Assembly: GCF_003014595.1 (NCBI RefSeq)
Contig: NZ_PYGK01000015.1
Coordinates: forward strand, 62,001-126,000
Direction of reading: 5' to 3'
Source of the DNA: Chitinophaga ginsengisoli
GTDB lineage: Bacteria > Bacteroidota > Bacteroidia > Chitinophagales > Chitinophagaceae
DNA length: 64,000 nucleotides
Shown here: positions 27,104 to 36,712 of the stretch, one piece after another
Numbering within the stretch: position 1 is the first letter of the stretch
How the letters are laid out: every line of letters begins with the position of its first letter
The notes under the pieces: generated by a model
What the model was told of the DNA's origin: nothing
The model's database searches: none
The model's input: only the letters and a program-made list of their open reading frames with translations
Program-made: the position numbers and the translations under genes

Positions 27104-30100
27104 ATGCTTAAGAAATTCATTGAAAGACCCGTTCTCGCAACGGTGATCTCTATCATAATGGTTATACTCGGGGTGCTCGGTCTCGCGAAGCTGCCCCTGC
27201 AGAAGTTCCCCGACATTGCCCCTCCGGCAGTGCAGGTAACTGCCTTATATCCGGGCGCCAACGCAGAAACGATCCTGCGTTCGGTGGCGCCTTCACTGGA
27301 AGAATCCATCAACGGGGTAGAGAACATGATCTACATGACCTCTACCGCCAGTAACGATGGTTCCCTGGTGATCAGCGTATTCTTTAAACTCGGTACAGAC
27401 CCCGATCAGGCGGCTGTAAACGTACAGAACAGGGTAGCGCAGGCTACCGCACAGCTGCCGGCTGAAGTGGTACAGGCAGGTGTGACCACCGCTAAACAGC
27501 AGAATAGCTTGCTGATGGTGGTTGACATGTACTCCGAAGATCCTAAAGTATATGACCAGACATTCCTGGCCAACTACGCTCAGATCAATATCATCCCGGA
27601 AATAAAGAGGATTCCCGGTGTAGGACAGTCCATCATCTTCGGTGGTAACAAAGACTACTCCATGAGGATCTGGCTGAATCCGAAACAGATGGCTGCTTAC
27701 AACCTTACTCCGAGAGATGTAACGGCTGCTATACAGGATAAAAGCCTTGAAGCTGCTCCCGGTAAATTCGGTGAAAGCAGCACCGAGTCTTTCGAATATG
27801 TAATTAAATATAAAGGTAAGCTCACCAAACCCGAAGACTATGAGAACATTGTTATCAGGTCTAACGGCGACGGTTCTATGCTGCGCCTGAGAGACGTGGC
27901 AAGGGTGGAATTTGGCGCGTACACTTATGGTAACTATACCCGTGTAAACGGAAAGCCTGGTATCAATATCGCCGCTTTCCAGCTGGCAGGTTCCAACTCC
28001 AACGAGATTCAGATCGCCATCATGAAACTGATGGATAAGTTATCAAAAGATTTCCCGAAAGGCGTAAAACACCTGATCCTCTATAATACCAAAGATACAT
28101 TGGACCTGTCTATCGAACAGGTGGAACACACGCTCGTTGAAGCATTTATCCTGGTATTCATTGTGGTATTCATCTTCCTGCAGGACTTCCGCTCTACACT
28201 GATCCCGGCCATTGCCGTGCCTGTGGCCATCATCGGTACCTTCTTCTTCATCTCCCTGCTGGGCTTCTCTATCAACCTGCTCACACTCTTCGCGTTGGTA
28301 CTGGCCATCGGTATCGTGGTGGATGACGCCATCGTCGTCGTCGAAGCGGTGCACTCGAAAATGGAGAAGAAGAATATGGGACCTAGAGAAGCAACTGTTT
28401 CTGCGATGAGCGAGATCAGTGGTGCGATCGTATCCATTACACTGGTAATGTCCGCCGTATTCCTGCCCGTAGGTTTCATGGAAGGTTCTACCGGTGTGTT
28501 CTACCGTCAGTTCGCCTTCACACTGGCGATCGCGATCGTGATCTCTGCCGTGAACGCCTTGACATTAAGTCCGGCGCTGGCGGCCCTCTTCCTGAAAGAA
28601 GGTAACCATAGCCATGGTCCGCATGATAATGGCCAAAGCCATAAGCTCACTTTCAAAGAGAAATTCTTTGCAGGCTTTAATACCGGCTTTGACCGTCTGA
28701 CACGCAAATACGTTGACAGTCTCCGCTTCCTGATCCGTCACAAATGGGTGAGCATTGTAGGACTTGTAGTAGTGATCGTTTCTACCGTTTACCTGGTAAG
28801 AAAAACACCTACCGGCTTCATTCCTTCTGAAGACCAGGGTTTCATCGCCATCTCTATGTCCATGCAGCCTGGTGCTTCCCTCGATAGAACGACTGCTGTG
28901 ATCAAACAGGTGGAAAAAGTACTGGGTGATCTGCCGGCTAAGAGAACGCTGATGGGATTGTCTGGTTTCAACATCCTGACTTCCGCTTCCAGTCCTAACG
29001 CAGGTGTGGCTTTCATTCTCTTGAAAGATGCTAAAGAAAGAGGCCCGGTGAAAGATATCAATGCCATCATGGACCAGGTAAGAGGCAAACTCGCTACCAT
29101 CCAGGATGCAAGTTTCTTCGTCTTCACATTCCCTACCGTGCCTGGTTTCAGTAACGTAGATGCATTGGATATGGTGCTGCAGGACAAGACCAGCGGCAAA
29201 CTGGATAAATTTGCGGGTGTGGCTTATGGCTTCATCGGTGAACTGATGAAACGCCCGGAAATAGCATTTGCATTCACCACTTTCAGAGCGGATTATCCAC
29301 AGTATGAAATTGAAGTGGACGCAGAAAAAGCAGAGCAGCTGAGCGTGAATGTAAAAGATATCCTGACCACCATGGGCGCTTACTTTGGTAGTACACAGGC
29401 GGCTGATTTCAACCGTTTTGGTAAATACTACAGGGTAATGCTACAGGCAGAAAAAGATGAACGTGCTGCGCCAACATCTATGGACGGTATCTTCGTGAAG
29501 AACAGGCTGAATGAAATGGTGCCCGTGAAATCACTGGTGAACTTAAAACGTGTATTCGGTCCTGAAAACACTTCCCGCTATAACCTGTTCAACTCTATTA
29601 GTCTGAACGTGATCTCCAAACCAGGCTTCAGCTCTGGTGATGCGATCAAGGCAGTAGAAGAAGTAGCATCCAGTTACCTGCCAACCGGTTATTCTTATGA
29701 GTTCTCCGGTATGACAAGGGAAGAGATCTCTTCCAGCGGACAATCAGTGGTGATCTTCTCACTCTGTCTGTTGTTCGTATACTTCCTGCTGGCAGCGCAA
29801 TATGAAAGTTATATCCTGCCACTGGCGGTGATCCTGTCTATTCCTACCGGTATCCTCGGTGTGTTCCTGTCTATCCGTTACACTGATATCTCTAACAATA
29901 TCTATGTACAGGTAGCCCTGGTAATGCTGATCGGGTTGTTGGCCAAGAATGCCATCCTGATCGTGGAATATGCGAGCCAGAGACGACGCGCAGGTAAGAA
30001 CCTTGTGTTTGCAGCCATTGAAGCCGCAAGACTGAGGTTACGTCCGATCCTTATGACGTCATTGGCATTCGTGGTAGGTCTGATACCAATGATGAGCGAC

Positions 30101-30298
30101 AACGGTCCTTCTGCTATCGGTAACCACTCTATCAGTATTGGTGCAGCAGGAGGTATGGTGAGTGGAGTAGTGCTGGGATTATTCGTGATTCCTGTGCTGT
30201 TTGTGATATTCCAGTTCCTCCAGGAGAAGATCACTGGTAAATCACCTGCCGTTGTTAACAATGAAAAGGCGCAAGCCGCTAAACCGGAATTAGTATGA
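27104..30298 (+). CDS. RND efflux pump, HAE1 (AcrB-like) family
   Basis: Proton-driven inner-membrane drug/hydrophobe exporter of 1064 residues. The N-terminus FIERPVLATVISIIMVILG is the family start. Two large periplasmic loops alternate with 12 helices. The proton-relay Asp pair is visible in helix 4 (AIGIVVDDAIVVVEAV). The C-terminal half repeats the topology. Length is normal for AcrB homologues. The next gene begins within its last codons (ATGA overlap), so translation of pump and channel is coupled. Substrates cannot be read from sequence. Confidence 0.95.
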   Translation: MLKKFIERPVLATVISIIMVILGVLGLAKLPLQKFPDIAPPAVQVTALYPGANAETILRSVAPSLEESINGVENMIYMTSTASNDGSLVISVFFKLGTDPDQAAVNVQNRVAQATAQLPAEVVQAGVTTAKQQNSLLMVVDMYSEDPKVYDQTFLANYAQINIIPEIKRIPGVGQSIIFGGNKDYSMRIWLNPKQMAAYNLTPRDVTAAIQDKSLEAAPGKFGESSTESFEYVIKYKGKLTKPEDYENIVIRSNGDGSMLRLRDVARVEFGAYTYGNYTRVNGKPGINIAAFQLAGSNSNEIQIAIMKLMDKLSKDFPKGVKHLILYNTKDTLDLSIEQVEHTLVEAFILVFIVVFIFLQDFRSTLIPAIAVPVAIIGTFFFISLLGFSINLLTLFALVLAIGIVVDDAIVVVEAVHSKMEKKNMGPREATVSAMSEISGAIVSITLVMSAVFLPVGFMEGSTGVFYRQFAFTLAIAIVISAVNALTLSPALAALFLKEGNHSHGPHDNGQSHKLTFKEKFFAGFNTGFDRLTRKYVDSLRFLIRHKWVSIVGLVVVIVSTVYLVRKTPTGFIPSEDQGFIAISMSMQPGASLDRTTAVIKQVEKVLGDLPAKRTLMGLSGFNILTSASSPNAGVAFILLKDAKERGPVKDINAIMDQVRGKLATIQDASFFVFTFPTVPGFSNVDALDMVLQDKTSGKLDKFAGVAYGFIGELMKRPEIAFAFTTFRADYPQYEIEVDAEKAEQLSVNVKDILTTMGAYFGSTQAADFNRFGKYYRVMLQAEKDERAAPTSMDGIFVKNRLNEMVPVKSLVNLKRVFGPENTSRYNLFNSISLNVISKPGFSSGDAIKAVEEVASSYLPTGYSYEFSGMTREEISSSGQSVVIFSLCLLFVYFLLAAQYESYILPLAVILSIPTGILGVFLSIRYTDISNNIYVQVALVMLIGLLAKNAILIVEYASQRRRAGKNLVFAAIEAARLRLRPILMTSLAFVVGLIPMMSDNGPSAIGNHSISIGAAGGMVSGVVLGLFVIPVLFVIFQFLQEKITGKSPAVVNNEKAQAAKPELV

Positions 30299-31713
30299 GA
30301 GCAATAAATAAGTATTTTTTAATAGGATTATTGACGATCGGATTTTTGGAAGCATGTAAAGTGTCCAAAGATACACCGCCTCCGCAGCCGGAATTGCCTG
30401 CTGCGTTCAGGAACAGTGTGCAGACCGCAGATACAGCCAGTATAGCAAGTCTCCCCTGGGAGAACTTCTTTACAGACGCTACCCTGAAAAGCCTGATAGA
30501 TAACGCCATCCGTAAGAATTATGATATGCAGGTGGCCCTGTTGAACATCGAAACTGCAAAACTGCAGTTAAGACAGGCCAAACTGCTCAACTTACCTTCA
30601 GCAACACTGAACGTGACTGCAGGAACTACCCGTCCATCCGACAATAGCTTGAACGGTATCAGTCTGAGTAACTTCCTGGGCACACAGCACCTGGAAGATT
30701 ATAACGCTAACCTGCAGTTTTCATGGGAGGCCGACATCTGGGGTAAGATCCGTAACCAGAAGAAGATGGCTGCTACTGCCTATCTGCAAACGGAAGAATC
30801 AAAGAAGCTGTTGCAGACAGACATCGTCGCTACCGTATCAAAAGCGTTCTATAACCTGCTGATGCTGGACGAACAAATGGAAGTAGCGCAGCGCAATCTG
30901 AAACTGAACGACAGCACCCTGCGTATCATCCGCTTGCAGTATGACGCCGGCCAGGTAACACTGGTGGCGGTACAACAGGCAGAAGCACAACAGCTGACAG
31001 CCGCTCAGCTGATCCCGCAGATAGAACAGAATATGGCGGTACAGGAAAACGCCCTGCGTATCCTGTCAGGCGAATTGCCTGCAGCTATAGAAAGACATAC
31101 CAAACTGAATGATTATCCGGTAACGGAAAAACTGTCAACCGGTATCCCTTCAGATATGCTGAGCCGCAGGCCTGACGTAAGAAGCAGTGAGCTGGCCCTG
31201 ACAATGGCCAATGCCAAAGTGGGTGTCACTAAAGCCAGGATGTATCCTTCCCTGACCATTACTGCCCAGGGAGGTATCAATGCGGTGAAGTTCAGTGAGT
31301 GGTTCCAGATCCCGTCATCTCTCTTCGGACTGGCAACAGGGGGTATCACACAGCCTTTGTTTGCACGTAAAGAGCTGAAAACACAGTTTGAAGTAGCGAA
31401 GATCGAAAGAGAGCAGACCGTGATCCGCTTCAGACAGAATGTGCTGGATGCAGTAGGAGAGGTGTCAGATGCACTGGTGAAAATAGAGAAACTGAAGTCG
31501 CAATATGATATTGCTTCCAATAAAGTGCAGACATTACAACAGGCGGTACACAATGCCAATCAGCTGTTTGAAAGCGGCAGGGCTACCTACCTGGAAGTGA
31601 TCGTAGCGCAAAGTAACGTATTACAAAGTGAACTGGAGATCAGCAATCTGAAAAGAGATCAGCTGTATGCAGTTGTAGATCTTTACCGTTCCCTCGGGGG
31701 CGGTTGGCGATAA
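30295..31713 (+). CDS. Outer-membrane efflux lipoprotein (TolC/OprM, NodT type)
   Basis: Channel component of the tripartite pump. Lipoprotein signal with Cys at about residue 21 (GFLEACKVSK), then two OEP repeats with long helices and the conserved motifs IWGKIRNQKK and SRRPDVRSSELAL (second-repeat signature). 472 residues, usual for OprM. Overlaps the pump gene by 4 nt. A weak hairpin follows the stop. Confidence 0.93.
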   Translation: MRAINKYFLIGLLTIGFLEACKVSKDTPPPQPELPAAFRNSVQTADTASIASLPWENFFTDATLKSLIDNAIRKNYDMQVALLNIETAKLQLRQAKLLNLPSATLNVTAGTTRPSDNSLNGISLSNFLGTQHLEDYNANLQFSWEADIWGKIRNQKKMAATAYLQTEESKKLLQTDIVATVSKAFYNLLMLDEQMEVAQRNLKLNDSTLRIIRLQYDAGQVTLVAVQQAEAQQLTAAQLIPQIEQNMAVQENALRILSGELPAAIERHTKLNDYPVTEKLSTGIPSDMLSRRPDVRSSELALTMANAKVGVTKARMYPSLTITAQGGINAVKFSEWFQIPSSLFGLATGGITQPLFARKELKTQFEVAKIEREQTVIRFRQNVLDAVGEVSDALVKIEKLKSQYDIASNKVQTLQQAVHNANQLFESGRATYLEVIVAQSNVLQSELEISNLKRDQLYAVVDLYRSLGGGWR

Positions 31714-31738
31714 ATGTACATTTTGTTTGTATATTCGG

Positions 31739-31770
31739 GAGAACGTCACATATTTTTGTGGCGTTTTCTC
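31739..31770 (+). terminator. Possible terminator after the efflux operon
   Basis: gagaa-cgtcaca (31739-31750) pairs with tgtggcg-ttctc (31757-31770) with a 2-nt bulge and one G-U pair, and a T-rich loop. The following tract (gtttatata) is poor. Confidence 0.4.
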
Positions 31771-31800
31771 GTTTATATATTGTCCGATTATCTGTTATCG

Positions 31801-32334
31801 ATGAATGTCTCCAATATCCTGTTTAATGCACTGAAACACCACCGTGGATACATCCACAGGGAACTGGAAAGTATTACATTGGATACGCTTCCGGAAAGAC
31901 TGAAAGTACTGGGCAATTCACAAATGGATATTTATTACGGCATCCTGGACATACCGCTCCTTTTTGAGGAAGTGGCTGACAGGATACTGGACCTCGGCAT
32001 ATACGAATCAGGGGCCTATCTGACATGGCTGAAGAACAATGGCGGATACGTCGAGATCACCCTTTCAGATACTTCCCGCTGGGTATTGTTACCTGGTACA
32101 GAACCCGGCAGATATGTCCATCTTCATCCTGCCCGGTATTCCCCGCAAAGTATGCGCGTAAAGGCCACTGTGCTAAAAACTGCCCTTGCCTGCCTGGTCG
32201 TTCTGGGCGGTTCTCTGCCCGGCCTGAGCGCCCTTAACCAGATCCGGAAAGAGATACTGGGTCTTTCCCCTGTAAAAGACCTGGATAGCTGTGAACATCT
32301 CTGGGAGGTAATGAGAATGCTGAAGGCTGATTGA
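31801..32334 (+). CDS. Unknown protein, 177 aa
   Basis: Not recognised. A soluble, probably alpha/beta protein from the ATG at 31801. It begins with a helical segment (NILFNALKHHRGYIHREL), has a central strand-rich part (GYVEITLSDTSRWVLLPG) and a weakly hydrophobic stretch near residue 120-140 (TALACLVVLGGSLPGL). The longer frame from 31714 is rejected because it would start inside the terminator hairpin. It follows the efflux operon on the same strand but has no visible functional link. Confidence 0.6.
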   Translation: MNVSNILFNALKHHRGYIHRELESITLDTLPERLKVLGNSQMDIYYGILDIPLLFEEVADRILDLGIYESGAYLTWLKNNGGYVEITLSDTSRWVLLPGTEPGRYVHLHPARYSPQSMRVKATVLKTALACLVVLGGSLPGLSALNQIRKEILGLSPVKDLDSCEHLWEVMRMLKAD

Positions 32335-32443
32335 GGATCAGTATGTTAACCCCGCCGGCAGAAATTATTTCGGTTGAGTATGAAATATATTAATATTTTT
32401 ATGTTTTATATATTCCCCGAATCCCTTTACCGGACAATACACT

Positions 32444-33721
32444 ATGACGCAATTTATTAATCCAGTTGACATTCTTAACCTGGCTGCTACCGACCTGACC
32501 ACCATTGACGACTCGCTTATCAAAAGGGCAAAAAAGGCTGTCCTGGCAGAAATAGACCTCTCTGACGATGGCTTTTTCAATTATCATGGCCAACAACTGA
32601 CCCGGGCCGACTGCGAGCGCGTGATCGATGAACTGGAACAGCGCGATAAGCTGGAATTTTATCATTTCATCGCCAACCACGCCCCCCTGAGCAAATTCCT
32701 CCTGAACGGAGATGATAGCTTCTTTACTGCTTTCCGACATGAGAGCATTTATAAACTACCTGATTTTGTGCGCTTTATCAGCCCTTATTTCGCTACTGCC
32801 TACGACAATATGTTGTGGAAAGCCTGGCAGCGGAATGATGGCGCATTCAGCCAACTGACTGCCATCGACCCTATCATAACACCTGATGATACAGAAACAT
32901 CCTGCAGGACCCTGCGGAACGCCCTTGTCAGGCAGGTGGAAGATGTGCTGGCGCTTACAGATGAAGTAAAGGATACAACGCGGGCGATAGATATAAACGC
33001 CATAATGACCAGGGTAGCCATATTGAATGATAAAGAGCGGTGGAATATGCTACCTCCTTATTTTCAGGAGATACGTAACAAGATGGCGGTAGCCTTACGT
33101 AATCTCTCGGTAGAGATCAATAACACAAGGGCTAATCTGCAGGTAGCCAAACAGCTGCACCAGGATATACTATTGCTGAAGATCGATGGGGTAACGAAAG
33201 AAACTATCCTGAAAGATTATGAGGTACTGTTGAATATAGAGCAGGAACAAAAGGCGGAGAAAGGTGAAGATCCGATAGTAAACCAATACCTGGAATTGAT
33301 CAGGTTATTATCTCAGATCGTGGAGGCAGCAGCCAATCCGCAGACTAATGTGGGCGGCATAAAAATATGGATTGATAAGAACATTGATATAGCAGCTATC
33401 AGCGCATTGGACGACAAGTATAAGGCTATCAAATATCGCCTGGCCATTAAGCTAAGTGCGTTAGGAGGGAACATCTGGAAGCATCACCGGAATAAGAATG
33501 CCGCGATGAGTTATATAGAGATGGGAGAACGTATCCAGGGACTGGAAGCAGAAACACTGGAACTCCTGTCACAGGCAAAGTTTCAGATCTTCAGTGAAGA
33601 CAGGTCGCCAGCCGCCAGCACACACGATCCTGATGGCAGTAATGCGGCGACATCCAAAAACCTGCTGTATATCGCATTTGCTGTTATCATTGCTATTTTT
33701 CTGTTCAAGGCCTGCTCCTGA
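32444..33721 (+). CDS. Unknown tail-anchored helical protein in Hsp70 operon
   Basis: Not a family I can name. The 425-residue protein is soluble and mostly helical, with a charged N-terminal segment (DDSLIKRAKKAVLAEIDL...GQQLTRADCERVIDELE, residues about 20-70), possible coiled coils (about 230-290), a Ser/Ala-rich linker and a single C-terminal membrane helix (LLYIAFAVIIAIFLF) with only Lys-Ala-Cys-Ser after it. It would be tail-anchored with its bulk in the cytosol. It lies 29 nt before the GrpE-like gene and the Hsp70, so it may be a membrane-tethered cochaperone or client adaptor (inference). Confidence 0.7.
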   Translation: MTQFINPVDILNLAATDLTTIDDSLIKRAKKAVLAEIDLSDDGFFNYHGQQLTRADCERVIDELEQRDKLEFYHFIANHAPLSKFLLNGDDSFFTAFRHESIYKLPDFVRFISPYFATAYDNMLWKAWQRNDGAFSQLTAIDPIITPDDTETSCRTLRNALVRQVEDVLALTDEVKDTTRAIDINAIMTRVAILNDKERWNMLPPYFQEIRNKMAVALRNLSVEINNTRANLQVAKQLHQDILLLKIDGVTKETILKDYEVLLNIEQEQKAEKGEDPIVNQYLELIRLLSQIVEAAANPQTNVGGIKIWIDKNIDIAAISALDDKYKAIKYRLAIKLSALGGNIWKHHRNKNAAMSYIEMGERIQGLEAETLELLSQAKFQIFSEDRSPAASTHDPDGSNAATSKNLLYIAFAVIIAIFLFKACS

Positions 33722-33750
33722 AGAAGGCTTCACATTAATAATGTCAACAA

Positions 33751-34119
33751 ATGACCGACCCTATAAAAGTAACAAAGGCCTACCTGGATATCCTGAACCA
33801 GGTGTTCGAGATAGAAAAGAAATTATCCGTTCTCCAGGAACCCAATTCTATTCAGCGAAACGTGAATAAGCTGAAAGAGATCATGGAACAGGGACTGGGC
33901 TTGCAAGGCAACGATACAACCGGATTTGTGTATCATAACCCTATCGGCGAAGATTATAACATCACCCGTACAGACTGTGAGGCCAGCATAGCCGGCGATG
34001 GCACAGAGCATCTGCAGATCACGGAGGTGATAAAACCCATCATCCGCCTGCAGGGCGGAGGGGCCAGTTTCATAGTACAAAAGGCAGTAGTCGTAGTAAA
34101 AGCTAAAAACAACCAGTAA
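33751..34119 (+). CDS. Small protein, possibly GrpE-like exchange factor
   Basis: 122 residues. An N-terminal amphipathic helix region (1-50, ILNQVFEIEKKLSVLQ...NVNKLKEIMEQGLG) is followed by a short beta domain whose order resembles the GrpE C-terminus (GFVYHNPIGEDY..., then EVIKPIIRLQGGGASFIVQKAVVVV). Its stop codon shares one base with the Hsp70 start. Position and layout fit a divergent nucleotide-exchange factor, but the similarity is weak and by eye only. Confidence 0.5.
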   Translation: MTDPIKVTKAYLDILNQVFEIEKKLSVLQEPNSIQRNVNKLKEIMEQGLGLQGNDTTGFVYHNPIGEDYNITRTDCEASIAGDGTEHLQITEVIKPIIRLQGGGASFIVQKAVVVVKAKNNQ

Positions 34120-36602
34120 TGGAGCAAATGATCAATTTCGGTGTAGACCTTGGAACGACCAATTCCGCCATTGCTAAATTCACCGATGGCAAAGTGCAGC
34201 TATTCCATAACCCTGCCGATCCGGGTAGTTATACCCTACCATCTGTGGTAGCTTTTCACGACGACAGGATCATTGCCGGCAAGAAAGCAAAAGAGTGGCT
34301 GGAGAAAGATCCGCAAAGTGTGATAGGCCGCTTCAAAAGGAAGATGGGCACCTCCGAACGTTACGATATCAAAAGCATCGGAAGTACGAAGACGCCTGTT
34401 GAACTATCCGCCATTATCCTGAAAGAACTACGCACGTTCCTGCCCCAGTGGGAATATCCCGAAGCGGGTGTGATCACCATACCCGCGTCTTTTGATACCA
34501 TACAGGCCAATGCCACCAAAGAAGCGGCATCCCTGGCCGGCTTCAGGCAGGTACTGTTGCTGCAGGAACCTATAGCCGCCAGCCTGGCCTATGCGAATAT
34601 GAAAAAGGATACCGACCTTCCGGATGGTCAGTGGCTGGTCTATGACCTGGGTGGTGGTACATTTGATGTGGCGTTGATACGTGTAAGGGAAGGAGAGATG
34701 AAAGTGATGGACCATGAAGGTGATAACTTCCTGGGAGGCACCGACTTTGACAATCTTATTGTAGAAAAATTACTGATCCCTGCTATTACGGAGCGCTATC
34801 AGTTCCGGGAACTGGAACAGGAAATGAAAAGCGCAAAGGGAAAATATAATGGGAAATACTTTGTGTTGCTGCAACAGGCAGAAGAGGCAAAGATCGTATT
34901 GTCTTCCAAAACCAGCGCTGTGATTGTTATTGAGGGACTGACAGACGAGAACAATACACCGGTCGATTTTGAATATACCCTCACCCGTGCCGCTTTCAAT
35001 GAGCTGATCAGCCGCTATGTAGATGAGACAGTCCGTATGGTGCAGCAGATCATCACCCGGAACCGGCTTACTGCAAAAGACATTCAGTTTGTGCTGATGG
35101 TAGGCGGCTCTACTTTCATTCCTTATGTACGTCAAAGGGTAGAAGACGTGTTAGAGATAGCTGTGAATTGCGAAATAGATCCTATTACCGCGGTGGCTGC
35201 TGGTGCGGCCTACTATGCCTCCGGTAAACTGAACGAGCTCGCAGGTGCAGAAGCAGCCGCAGTAAACAGTCCGGTGGCAATTAAAGTGACTTATCCTAAG
35301 ATGTCCCGCGAGAAAGAGGAACTCTTCCTGGCGAAGGTGACCGGAGATACTTCCAATCTTTCGTATAGGATCACCCGTGAGGATGGTGGTTTTGATACCG
35401 GCGTCAAAAAATTATCTGAACGTATCAGTGAGTACCTGCCATTGGTGCAGAACGTCTATAACTTTTTCAGGCTCACGGTCTATGACCAGGAGAATAAAAT
35501 AATTGATACTGGTACAGGTATTATCGGTATCGACAGTGGCTATGGCATCAGCGGGCAACCTATTCCGGAAGATATCTGCCTGGAAATAGACGATGATAAT
35601 CACCCGGGTGAAACGAAGCTACTGCCGGTATTTCAGAAGAACAATGTGTTGCCTTCCCGGAAAGGTATGACGCGTGTGCTGAATAAAACCATCTCAGCCA
35701 CCAACGGAGAGCGGATCAGGATCAATGTGCTGGAAGGGCCGCATTATGCCCTCCCTGAGGCTAATAAGAGCCTTGGCTATCTGGAGATAGCCGGTGATAA
35801 ATTGCAACGGGAAGTGCTGAAAGGTTCTGATATTGAGCTGACCTTTAACATTTCAGAATCCAGGGATCTGACTGTTACGGCCTATCTGCAAATGGCTGAT
35901 CAGGAGTTTAAACAGACCTTCACGCCCCAGGAACGACATACACCAGTGGATGTACTGAAAATAGACATCGGCATACTTGCGGGTAAAGTAGAGAATGAGA
36001 TATTTGAAGCGAACAGGCTGGAAGATTATGCAGTCAGTAAACAGCTGGCAGGCCTGAAGAAGGACATGGACAACATCAAAGAGGAAGCCCGGATATTAGC
36101 AGATGATGATGTGACCGACAAACGCTATCAGCTGGAAGACAGGAAACGTAAGCTGGCCCAGGCAATGGATCTGGCTACCAAAGAAAAGCGCTTAAACGAG
36201 GTAAGAGCTTTTTATTTCAAGATCAAAACAGCCTGTCAGGAGCGCTTGACGACTATCGGAAAGGAACAGGACCGGCAGCATTTCTACGATATCATCAAAG
36301 ATGAAGAGCTGTTCATGGCTTCGCCCAGTCCCACGAGGACAATAGAAAAGTCGGAAGCACTGCGTGCGCTGTTGCTGGCTATGTTATGGCGGGATCCGGA
36401 ATTCCTGGTGAATACCTTCAAACAACTAATATCCACACGAAGGGGCGTCAGTGATGATGCCGCACTCAAAGAAATAGAAGTGAATGGCCGTTTAGCTATC
36501 CAGACAAATGACTGGGCTAAACTGACGCAGTTGAACCATGAACTGATAGCCGGAGCACCGAAGGAAGCGGCGCAGGATGTGATCAGGAAAGTGGGTTTTT
36601 AA
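34119..36602 (+). CDS. Divergent Hsp70 (DnaK/HscC-like) chaperone
   Basis: 827-aa Hsp70. The ATPase domain is intact: phosphate-1 DLGTTNS (10-16), phosphate-2 DLGGGTFD (176-183), and the adenosine motif VGGSTFIPYVRQRV (from 328). The usual hydrophobic interdomain linker and the following TPLSLG segment are absent. The substrate-binding part is recognisable but divergent (FQKNNVLPSRKG...), and a long helical C-terminus (about 610-827) extends beyond standard DnaK. It is therefore a specialised Hsp70, not the housekeeping DnaK. It is translationally coupled to the preceding small gene and probably cotranscribed with the tail-anchored protein. Confidence 0.88.
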   Translation: MEQMINFGVDLGTTNSAIAKFTDGKVQLFHNPADPGSYTLPSVVAFHDDRIIAGKKAKEWLEKDPQSVIGRFKRKMGTSERYDIKSIGSTKTPVELSAIILKELRTFLPQWEYPEAGVITIPASFDTIQANATKEAASLAGFRQVLLLQEPIAASLAYANMKKDTDLPDGQWLVYDLGGGTFDVALIRVREGEMKVMDHEGDNFLGGTDFDNLIVEKLLIPAITERYQFRELEQEMKSAKGKYNGKYFVLLQQAEEAKIVLSSKTSAVIVIEGLTDENNTPVDFEYTLTRAAFNELISRYVDETVRMVQQIITRNRLTAKDIQFVLMVGGSTFIPYVRQRVEDVLEIAVNCEIDPITAVAAGAAYYASGKLNELAGAEAAAVNSPVAIKVTYPKMSREKEELFLAKVTGDTSNLSYRITREDGGFDTGVKKLSERISEYLPLVQNVYNFFRLTVYDQENKIIDTGTGIIGIDSGYGISGQPIPEDICLEIDDDNHPGETKLLPVFQKNNVLPSRKGMTRVLNKTISATNGERIRINVLEGPHYALPEANKSLGYLEIAGDKLQREVLKGSDIELTFNISESRDLTVTAYLQMADQEFKQTFTPQERHTPVDVLKIDIGILAGKVENEIFEANRLEDYAVSKQLAGLKKDMDNIKEEARILADDDVTDKRYQLEDRKRKLAQAMDLATKEKRLNEVRAFYFKIKTACQERLTTIGKEQDRQHFYDIIKDEELFMASPSPTRTIEKSEALRALLLAMLWRDPEFLVNTFKQLISTRRGVSDDAALKEIEVNGRLAIQTNDWAKLTQLNHELIAGAPKEAAQDVIRKVGF

Positions 36603-36712
36603 GGGAAAGTATATACATTGCAGTGTGGAAACAACCAAGGTAGATCCTGCGATTTTGCAGTAATGCAAGCTGGGAGGAACCTAATAATAAATAGATATCA
36701 TTATCCTTACTT

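Noticed and set aside
31714..31800. N-terminal extension of the 177-aa unknown protein
   Set aside because: It starts directly at the previous stop and reads through a terminator-like hairpin; the hydrophobic extension looks like translated noncoding DNA.
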